NCBI GenBank assembly: GCA_018398575.1
Contig: JAGTXZ010000006.1
Coordinates: forward strand, 434,001 to 498,000
DNA: 64,000 nt
Source: Ampelomyces quisqualis
Taxonomy: Eukaryota; Ascomycota; Dothideomycetes; Pleosporales; Phaeosphaeriaceae
Reading direction: 5' to 3'
This document shows positions 55,944 through 64,000 of the stretch, in pieces. The first letter of the stretch is position 1. The number at the start of each line of letters is the position of its first letter. The notes beneath the pieces are model-generated. The model was not told the origin of the DNA and did no database searches. It was given only the letters and a program-made list of their open reading frames with translations. Made by a program: the position numbers and the translations under genes.

Positions 55944-58700
55944 ATGAAGAGCTCGGGCGTCTCGCGCTTCCTCAGCCGCCGGGACAGGCACCGCGAGAAA
56001 CGCTCGTCCGCCTCCGCCTCCAGTACAGTATGCCTTTCTTCTGCATCTTCCCACCAACCGCGACTCGCCCATCAGAGCCACTCGCAGAGCCTCGAAGCCC
56101 TGTATCTCAAGCTCCCCTCCGCAGTACGAACTTCGGTCGAGGATCGTCTCTCATTCTTCCAAAGAAACACGCCTAGCCGCGCATCTTTCACGTCTGCTGT
56201 CGGCCAATTCTCTCCTCCGTCTCATCTCAACGTCGCTAACCACTTGTCCTGCAGCCGCGCTCGCCGAACCACGTCTCCCCAGATCTCTACACAATCTTCG
56301 CCAACGAAGACTCGCCAGCCACAGCAGACAAGGATGTCGAGAAGAAGGTGTGCCGGCCGCCAAAGACGTGTCGCTGGGAGAGATCAGACGTTGACCTTTT
56401 ATAGGTCAAGATGCTCCTTGCGCGCCTTCAGAGCGCTGGTATAACACGAATGCAAGAGGAGCAGGCGCATTATGCCCTTTCGTGGTGTCCCGACCACCTC
56501 GACAAGGCATATGATCTTCTGGTCCTCGCAAACGAGTCTCTGGAGGGCGAATTGAAGGACTACAATCCACAAGTGGTCATGCTCGGCGCCATCAACAGGA
56601 ACATGGTAACGTGTTATCTGGACGCCCTTCTCTTCGCCATGTTTGCCCGTCTAGACAGCTTCGAGGCCATTCTGTACGACAACTTCGAGGACGAGCCTCG
56701 CCGGAAACTTGCTGCAGTCTTGCGACTATGGGTCAACCTCTTGCGCACCGGTCAGCTCATCAGGGTCGAGCTCGTGAGTAGTTCCCACGACGGACCCGTA
56801 AGTCAGCTAACATTGCCCCAGACAAAACATCTTCAAGACGCTCTGGCCAAATGTGGGTGGGAAGAGGCGGCTGACGTCTGTCAACAAGACGCGTCCGAGG
56901 CGTTCACTTTCATCACGGGTGCTCTCGAGCTGCCTCTGCTCACCCTGAAGATGGACATATACCACACCGGACGCGAAGATAAAGAAGATGACCACAGGTT
57001 TGTCAATGAACGCCTTCTTGAAGTCGCGATACCGGAGCACGAAGGAGACCACGTAATAACGCTGGAAGACTGCCTCGAAACATATTTCAATAATCGCATC
57101 GAAGTCAAGCGTTATTTGCAACGGCAGAACACCATAGCTTCTAAGAAATCCAAGGATGAATCCTGGATCGACAAAGACCCAGAGAAGACCGAGACTATGC
57201 ACATCGAGACGATTGAGCTTGTTGGGCCGGAGTCACCAATGGTGGCGACACCAACCACTTTAGAGCCTGCAACACCCTTGACCCCAAATCGACCACAGCT
57301 TGATGGTCGCCGACGTGCCGACAGCATATTCAGTCAGCGATTTGCACGGAAAACACAGGACGCATTGGCATTTGACGAGAAGAAGCATCTGCGGGAAATG
57401 CTGGACAACAGTTCTGGTGGTCGACCAAGATCAGCCTCTCTCCTTAGAAAGGAAATTCTCATGCCGGCTTGGCAATTCTTCAGTTTGATTCGTAAGACTC
57501 TGTCAACCCATACCCGCGCCCACTGCTAACAATGACGTAGCATGGTATACCGATAATGTGCCCAAGAGCGATGCGCAAGTAGCTGCGCACTTCTCTGTCA
57601 AGCGTCCTGTACTTGGCATATGCCTTAAGCGATATACAATGCTCCCAAATGGCACGCCGAAGCGTTTAGAGACATTCATTGACATACCCCTGGAGATCGG
57701 CCTGCCGCATTTCATATCCGATGAGTGCATGATGGAAGAAGGTCCGCTGTTCGGTAACTTCAAGCTCGTATTGCAATCAGCCGTCTGCCATCGTGGAGTC
57801 TCCGTCGACTCGGGACACTACGTCGCTCTCGTCCGGTCCAACGCCCACGAACGACCTGTAACATCGCATTCGGATGAGGAGCAGAATGCTGAAACTTGGT
57901 TACGTTTCGACGACCTTTCAAATCCGCGCGTGGTTGAGGTGGACATAAAGAAGGCTTTGCGTGAAGAGTCACCGTACTTGCTTTTCTACCAAGTGCAACC
58001 TATTGACGAAGAATTGGCAAGGAGAGGAGATCCTCCAGCATACGACGAGCCGCTGAGTGGCGTGCAATCCATAGACCAATCGAAAGAGACACCGATTTCA
58101 ACAACCATCGTAGACACAGAGACAGATAGTGGACAGGAGCGGGTTGCACCGCCCAATATACGCACAGAGTCGGTTTACTCGGAGGATACGCCTGGCCGGA
58201 ACAGCACTTCTAGTAACCGGAGAAGCAGTGTGGCGATTGATGACACCGAAGCAAGTCTTCACAGCGTATCGCGCGGTCACACTCAACCTTCCACGCCTGA
58301 CGATCAGAAAACTGGTTTTCTGTCTGTCTCTCGGCGCGGCTCGCGAAACTGGATACCTGGTGGGAACAAAAGTCGACCAAGTAGTCCAAGCGGCGAGCAT
58401 AGACTCTCGTTAACCTTATCAAGACTTACTGGCCGGGGCAGTAAAGACAAGCTCAGCGTCAGCGACAGTGCTTATGTCGATGATCCTGTCATTGTCATGG
58501 ACCAAGTACAAAGTCTGGAGAAGAATCCGAACGTCTACAGCTTCACTAAAGAGAAGAAGGAAACCGGGCTTTCACGCAGAAAGAGTAAGAAGGACAGAAA
58601 GGAAAGGATCAGGAGCAAAAGTCGAGAGCCTAGGGAGAACGCGGACAAGGGCAAGCATAAAGAGAAAAAGCGGCCCGATCGAGAGTGCGCTGTAATGTGA
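55944..58700 (+). CDS. USP-family deubiquitinase with C-terminal CaaX box
   Basis: Ubiquitin-specific protease (peptidase family C19). Exons by reading: 55,944-56,027 (MKSSGVSRFLSRRDRHREKR), an uncertain small exon between 56,076 and about 56,122, 56,255-56,347, 56,405-56,773, 56,822-57,491 and 57,541-58,700; total about 800-810 aa. The 48-base intron at 56,774-56,821 is in frame and easily missed. Cys box: INRNMVTCYLDALLFAMF, catalytic Cys codon at 56,612. This differs from the usual GNTCYLNS. QQDASEAF and the His box VDSGHYVALV (His codon 57,816) are present, followed by W.RFDD. The C-terminal about 230 residues are disordered and end with a polybasic stretch and CAVM, a CaaX prenylation motif (58,686-58,697). 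Role and substrates are unknown. Confidence 0.85.
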
Positions 58701-59163
58701 ACGAGATCGCACCATGCTTGTGTGTACACAAGTTGTGTATTTTGGTTTTTGTCTTCTAGTTGCTACTGATGACACGATGCAGCATTGTACTTAGCGAGGC
58801 GTTCAAGGCGCTATATGCATAACATTGAGTTAAAAACACACATGAAGCCAGGAGGGTCAAGTACACAGCGGAATAGACGAACTTCTCGCGGTGGATCACA
58901 CGTTTCATTGTGACCAATGCTATTGCCACCATGGCGACTGGACTACGGAGTATGCGCAGTTGAGATGTGGCCAGAGAATAGGTTTCTGGCCCAGTTGGCC
59001 TTTTGTGGCCGTGGCCTTCCAGTAGCTCCGCCAAGGCCAATCCCACCACACTTCGCCGGCGGACAAACATTATTCTCTCCCTACCACTCTCACTTTACCC
59101 TATCCTTGTCAACTTGTAGTGCAGCTCGTTTCTCAACACCTACACGTCCCGTCAACATCCATC
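58701..59163. other. Intergenic, PHO88 promoter
   Basis: 463 bases. A CT-rich stretch (59,060-59,110) precedes the PHO88 start. A minus-strand frame at 58,756-59,070 has hydrophobic segments but no support. Confidence 0.45.
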
Positions 59164-59932
59164 ATGGCCATCAACCCGCAGATGTAGGTTTAATGTCCTC
59201 TGTTCAAGCCAGTCACTAACAGAATCGCGTAGTTCCAACCTGGTCATCATCTTGTAGCCTGCTACCTCAGTCCAGACAGCCCGTGAAACAGGACACTAAT
59301 GCGCCGCGTAGGGGGTTTATGCAAATCTCCAAGAAGATCCCATTCGATGACCCGAACGTCCTGAACGCAGTGCGCGCGCTCTACGTCATATCCAACATCA
59401 TCATCGCCGGCATCTATTTCTACGTCCAGCAACAGATCAACAAGAAGAATGGTGCGTCTCCAAGGTCTTGTGTTTGCTGGCGGCTGCGATTCTGCCGTCG
59501 AGGTGGCATGCGGCATGTATGCTGACCAAATTGTCAGACATGACTGTTGTCAAATACGTCGAGCCCGCGCCCATGGGTTCTGGCGAAGAGCCCAAATTCG
59601 TCGCGACTACGGTCAAAGCCTACGACCTCCAGAAGCTCCGTGAGCTGTACAAGGCGCAATTGATGGGTGTTGGCATGATGGCTGTTATGCACATCTACTT
59701 CAAATACACCAACCCCCTGCTCATCCAGTCCATCATCCCGCTCAAGGGCGCCCTCGAGGGCAATCTTGTCAAGGTTCACCTCTTGGGTCACTCCGCGACT
59801 GGCGACCTCCAGCGACCTTGGAAGGCTGCAGGAGGCATGATGGGCGCCATGTCGGGTGGCGAGATCAAGACTGATAAGAAGAGTATTGAGGCTGCTGAGC
59901 GCGCCGGTCGTGGCGGTGTCAAGGACGAGTAG
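59164..59932 (+). CDS. PHO88: Pho88-family ER membrane protein
   Basis: Pho88 (also SND3 in yeast) is an ER membrane protein linked to inorganic phosphate uptake and to SRP-independent targeting. Four exons, 59,164-59,183, 59,233-59,253, 59,312-59,451, 59,538-59,932, joined in frame to 191 aa; exons 1 and 2 are only 20 and 21 bases, with introns of 49, 58 and 86 bases. The protein reads MAINPQISNLVIILGFMQIS, then KKIPFDDPNVLNAVRALYV. There are two membrane regions, VRALYVISNIIIAGIYFYV and the GVGMMAVMHIYF to LLIQSIIPLK segment. The tail has the family GGGVKDE-like end (RGGVKDE). Identification is firm. Confidence 0.95.
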
Positions 59933-60447
59933 AGGCGTGATCTGCTGCCTCCACGGTGTGTGTGAAGGGCGGACAGGCTTCGTTCTCAAGTCGCATGCCG
60001 TTTGGCGCAATGTTCATATGTCACCGAGATCTGGCTCGATGGTTGCCGACTACATGACACGAAAAAGCTATAATTGCTCTTTGCGCATATATCAATCTGT
60101 TCGTTCTTGCCCTGCATTGTCACAGTGTTTACTGAATTTGGACGCGGATCAGACTGCCTGGTTGTACCGTCTGCTGACGCACAGGAGCGAATATACCGGA
60201 AACATAGATTTGTTGGTTTTTGTCCGATGTCAGTTGAGCATCGGTCCGGGACAGGAGGCATCAAAACAAGGTGTGAAGGTCCTCAAATCAGGAAGGACAT
60301 GCCCGAGACACCGCATAGTCTATGCGCCGTGTAAATACAAAACCAGAGTTCTGCCTTCCTCTAGCTTCCATAGCCCTCTAACTCCAGACGCCTCGCAATG
60401 TCCTGTACAGATTTTCCCATGGCCCGCAAAAGGCTACCTTGCTCGGA
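59933..60447. other. Intergenic, convergent 3' region
   Basis: 515 bases between the ends of PHO88 and the Sec72-like gene; no feature recognised. Confidence 0.45.
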
Positions 60448-61056
60448 TTACGAAGTCCCAGCCTTCCTCTTCTCAATCTCGTCCTTCAGCTGCAGCAGAT
60501 CCGACTCTGTGGCCTCAAACTCCAAACCCTGCTTGACCCACTGCTCGGCTTCCTCAAGCCTACTCATCTCAAGCAGACACTTTCCTCGCCTCCACCAGCC
60601 CTTTGCGTTGCCCACCTTCTTCATCTCGACGCTCGCTTCGGCATCTACTGCGCCTTCTGCCCAGTGCTGCTGCGCCATGTTTGCTTGCGCGCGATTGCTG
60701 AGGAGCCCCGATACTTCCTCGCGGACCAGGCCCGACGGTTCCCACGACGGGCGACCAAGCGCCATTTCAATCGCGAGGCCGTAGAGTTTGACGGCATGGC
60801 CGTGGTCGCCCTTGCGGAATGCGGCGTTACCGGACTCGCGCAGTTTTCCGATTTGTGCTGAGCGTCTGGGGTTGACGGGGACAGGAGGTGGAGGTGTGCC
60901 GGTCGGGGTTTCGACGTTGAGGAGACTCCTGTGTAGGGCGTTTAGTGCGGCGAGCTCGGTGTTGAGTCCGTTGCTTGCGCTGTGCGTGGCGGATATCTGT
61001 TTGGTGGCGGGATCCATCTCCAGTGGGAGGAGTGTGAAGGTGTCTGGTGCCTCCAT
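60448..61056 (-). CDS. Sec72-like TPR protein of the ER translocation complex
   Basis: 202 aa, one exon, ATG at 61,056 (MEAPDTFTLLPLEMDPATKQ). In yeast Sec72 sits on the cytosolic face of the Sec63 complex and binds Hsp70 tails during post-translational import. The start fits the family pattern LPLEMDPATK, and PPPPVPVNPRRSAQIGKLRE precedes the TPR region. TPR segments: ESGNAAFRKGDHGHAVKLYG, LLSNRAQANMAQQHWAEGAV and GWWRRGKCLLEMSRLEEAEQ. Upstream in-frame ATGs to 61,248 lead only into sequence without family character. The resemblance to fungal Sec72 is from memory of the family; a generic TPR protein is the alternative. Confidence 0.75.
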   Translation of the reverse strand: MEAPDTFTLLPLEMDPATKQISATHSASNGLNTELAALNALHRSLLNVETPTGTPPPPVPVNPRRSAQIGKLRESGNAAFRKGDHGHAVKLYGLAIEMALGRPSWEPSGLVREEVSGLLSNRAQANMAQQHWAEGAVDAEASVEMKKVGNAKGWWRRGKCLLEMSRLEEAEQWVKQGLEFEATESDLLQLKDEIEKRKAGTS

Positions 61057-61299
61057 GGTGGGCGATTGTGTATATGGGCTTCGAGCAGTGCAGTGAGTGT
61101 AGCTGTGAGCAAAAGGGTTCGGCGCGTGTTGTAGTAGGTTTGTGCGGTTGCGCAAGGATACTTGATAGTTCAACATGTGGTGTGGACACTTGGAGCACTT
61201 CAGGACTGGGACTAGCTGCGGGCTTAGATAATCCTCCGCCGCGGCCACTCCGCTCTGTGAATGCCTTGGCCTTCACGACCAATCCGCGCATGTAGCATG

Positions 61300-63894
61300 C
61301 ACACGTGAGAAATGCGTCATCCTTCATCATCTTCAGTCTCAGAATCATTTGACTCCTCCGTTGCCTTCATCACGATCGGTCAGATGATCAGGCTCTGCTC
61401 TGTCGTGTTCTATCTAGTCAGACGCGAGCCGATAACGCCCAACAACTCACCCGGTTTCTCCCCACAAACGTTGAAAGAGTTCAGAGCGCGCGTGCAGGAG
61501 TATCTTGGCTTTCCTGCCGATGATCGTTGATGCCCAGAGCTCGAATGTAATTGCAAACTGGCACAGCAGATCTACGAAAATGCAGTGCTCAACGAACATG
61601 GTGTCGGGAACTCTGAACTCACAAAGACCGCTATTCTCGTCCATGGAGACAACGAACTCGTCGCTACGCCTGTGCAACTGGCCACTTTGAGCGCGGCACA
61701 AGAAGTTACCAGACAGTATTTCCAACAGCCAGTGAAAAGTACTCGTCCCCAATTGGAGGTCTCGATTCAGAGACAGGAGGTCCTAATGACAAACGGTATA
61801 TCAAAATACCTGTGCTGGTCATTTGCTCCACGTCCAGACATACCGCAAGTCGAGGGGCTCTCCACAACAGCGAGACTGACTGCGGACATCGTGACCTTAT
61901 CGTCGACCTACACAAAATAGAGTACCCAATCGATTTGACACCGCACAATGCCAGCCTCTCCTTAGCAGATACAGGTCCTGAAGATTGTCCCGTCGATGGA
62001 TTGCTCGATATTCACGTTGTACAGCGATGGATGTACAACTAAGCTGAAGTCTGCCAGGACAACGCTGGCACTTTCAAGACGTGTCAGGCACAAGAGCACT
62101 CGGACGGACAATCGAATTGTGATCTCTCGAATTTGCTCTCTACCCTGCGCATAATTGCGCACCTGACTGCAGGAGGGGAGATAGAGGAAGCCCGACAAGA
62201 TGCATACTACACATAGTGCATTCGCTAACTCGCTTTCCGTCGGCTGTTCGAGCTGCATACTTAATCCTGCGTGGAGAGACGCCTCGAAAGTCTGAGCGGG
62301 CTACCCTCGCGCAGTGTCTCTACCAAGTGCTCAAGACGATTGTTCCCTCAGATATCATCCGGTAGGATCCCAAGCGGTATTACGAAGGCACCCGTCTCCT
62401 CTTTAGCCTCATCTATGGGAAAGCAAATAACATCAATCTCTCTACAACCAAGATAACCGCCAACTTGCCGTAGGTGAACATGAAGTACACAATCTACGTA
62501 TTTCAAATGCCATGGAACCTGTGATGTCGAATCGCGTCAAGAGAAACGCGGGTCTACGCGACGTGGGCTTCCATAAAGCTTTTGAACAAGGTGGTCTCTT
62601 CACATGGACAAACGACACACCTACTGCGAAGCATACCAGGATGGACTTTACTTGGCACCGCATCACGATTTTATCGGGCAGCACGAAGAAGCAAGTGGTG
62701 GGTTTCAAACTCCCCGAGAGCGACGATGTCAAAGACTACCTGGTAGCACACGAATCCTACGGAAATTTCTTGGAGATGGTAGGTTGTGGCAGAGACGTCT
62801 TTCGTCGACGAATGAACGCCGAGAAAGTGTTGCGAATCTTGCAGCAATTCGACGATCAGCGCATCCAAGCACATAAAATGAGGCTAGAAGGACTGAGACA
62901 ACGCACAAGCCATTGCATCTACAAAACACAACCGACTGATCTCGAGCGTGAAGTCAACACGTTGAAAAACAGGCGTCTGCGCTTGTAAAAAAACTGGAAC
63001 CTCATCTGCGCCTTTTCATCGCTTCGGCCAATGCCAACCGTACAACATCCGATCCGCTGATATAGATAACAGGTGATGCCACTTTCAAAGTCCCTATGAT
63101 TTCAGACTCTAGAGTATACTCTGGTCCGACCTTTGAGATACCACGCGAGTGTCTGTGTCATATCAGCAGCGAGGTAATAGAACATCCCATAATAACCACA
63201 AAAGAATTCACCTATGAGCGCAGGAACGTTAAGCAATAATAAGATCCACACATGCTTAGACCCGCACAGACTCATAGGTCATCAGGTTCTAAACCAACGA
63301 GACCTCGCCACTCACCAACCTCGTTCTGGAGAGCCTCAAACCATGTCCGGATATGCAGAACAAAGAAAAGACCTTGACTTTCATCAGGGCCTCCGATATC
63401 ACATCCTGCCGTAGGAATCTCCCGGGGGTATCAGATCCTGTCAAGGTATTTCTCAAGTCTCCGCTCAATACATAGTCACTTTTGTCAGGGCTCTAAGACT
63501 TAGCATTACGTCATACAAAGGGTCGCTGTGCACACTTCGAATTGCAGGCAAAACGCGCCCTTGGCAAGACACGATTTACTCTGCCATCACCACCGATCAT
63601 CCAATTCTCACCACTCCCATCAAAATCGCCTCCAACCCCGTAGATGAGCCCCGCAATTTCCTGACTAGGCTGTATTGGACCGGTGATAACTACTACACAA
63701 GTACGACTCTCGATAAACCGTGGGAACCGCTGTACAATCTCTTCAGTCGCGATGATTGCGTCAGTAGCCTAATTCAAGATGATTGTATCAACAAAGATGG
63801 AGACCGCAAAGACGAAGAGGAGTCAGAATACCAAGAATACTCCCGGCTTCAGTCCATGTCCTCTGCGTCTAGTCGAGACGCTCTCTGCTTTTGA
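61300..63894 (+). pseudogene. Decayed coding region(s) of unknown family
   Basis: One or more plus-strand genes broken by stops and frame changes. Readable blocks: PADDR* CPELECNCKLAQQIYENAV (about 61,514-61,585) running on to EVTRQYFQQPVK; another frame LADTGPEDCPVDGLLDIHVV (about 61,966-62,025); 62,512-62,988, an open 158-codon frame (SNRVKRNAGLRD...LVAHESYGNFLEMV); GDATFKVPMISDSRVYSGPT (about 63,072-63,131) in yet another frame; and RNFLTRLYWTGDNYYTST to a stop at 63,894. Several stops (TGA for CGA at 61,528; TAA, TAG elsewhere) could be C-to-T changes. I do not recognise the family and could not tell how many genes are involved. The region runs to the window edge. Confidence 0.5.
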
Positions 63895-64000
63895 AGTTGG
63901 TCCTAGGACGATCAGGCCCTTCTACTGCCCAACGCATCCGAGTCTTAACTCGTCTGGATGTCTTGAAACAAATCTTTGATACTCTTATTAACAAAATGTT
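63895..64000. other. Window edge, no feature
   Basis: About 100 bases after the last decayed frame; no feature recognised. Confidence 0.4.

Noticed and set aside
58756..59070. 104-codon minus-strand frame with hydrophobic segments
   Set aside because: It lies in the promoter side of PHO88, with no recognised family and no supporting features.
61960..62250. Possible HET-domain fragment in the decayed region
   Set aside because: The similarity to HET-type text is too loose and the frames are broken; no conserved HET motif could be pinned down.
32450..64000. Secondary-metabolite cluster, Starship-type element or immunity island
   Set aside because: No polyketide synthase, NRPS, P450, tyrosine-recombinase captain or NLR-type domain was seen; gene content is dispersed housekeeping.

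Overview
This window looks like a filamentous ascomycete chromosome segment, most likely a Pleosporales-type Dothideomycete. The evidence is short introns (about 46-135 bp) with GT...AG ends and CTAAC-like branch sites, typical fungal housekeeping genes, and a sharp split into two compartments. Bases 1 to about 32,450 form an AT-rich, gene-free block in which CpA/TpG are very scarce and TpA is abundant, the mark of repeat-induced point mutation (RIP). Bases about 32,450 to 64,000 have balanced composition and carry genes.

AT-rich block. It is a graveyard of LTR retrotransposons. I can recognise a Ty3/gypsy integrase relic (minus, about 1.2-1.95 kb), a Ty1/copia relic (minus, about 14.4-15.66 kb), a better preserved copia element (plus, 16,948 to about 21,400) with LTR, half-tRNA primer site, TTTTG-type microsatellite leader, gag, integrase and RT, a long gypsy element (minus, about 21.4 kb to 28,380), and a second copia 5' end in opposite orientation (28,381-30,141). 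The two copia 5' ends make an imperfect 1.7-kb inverted repeat around the gypsy. The same LTR family occurs as several solo or partial copies (6.0, 6.6, 7.5, 10.6 and 30.7 kb). All coding frames are broken. The right edge holds a direct repeat whose second copy straddles the compartment border, so RIP-type mutation can be seen to stop inside it.

Gene compartment, left to right: an orphan gene with a cluster of Gcn4/Cpc1-type sites (34.1 kb); HIS3 (minus) divergent from RPC19 (plus, 4 exons); complex I LYR subunit NDUFA6/B14 (minus, 5 exons) divergent from BUD31 (plus, 2 exons); a single-pass membrane protein (minus); mitochondrial ornithine acetyltransferase ArgJ/ARG7 (plus); a forkhead transcription factor (minus); a secreted Thr/Ser-rich Cys-containing surface protein (minus, 3 exons); an MSS116-like mitochondrial DEAD-box helicase (minus); a frameshifted chitin-binding (CBM18) pseudogene (plus); a SET-domain protein (minus); mitochondrial ribosomal protein uL5m (minus) divergent from a USP-type deubiquitinase ending in a CaaX box (plus); PHO88 (plus, 4 exons); a Sec72-like TPR protein (minus); and, at 61.3-63.9 kb, decayed coding sequence with stops and frameshifts.

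The genes do not form a pathway cluster: they are dispersed housekeeping genes (amino-acid synthesis, transcription, splicing, mitochondria, ER translocation). I found no CRISPR, operon, secondary-metabolite cluster or convincing tRNA/rRNA gene. The points most worth follow-up are the prenylation motif and atypical Cys box of the deubiquitinase, the RIP border inside a duplicated repeat, the inverted copia pair around a gypsy, the CBM18 pseudogene and the Gcn4-type site cluster.
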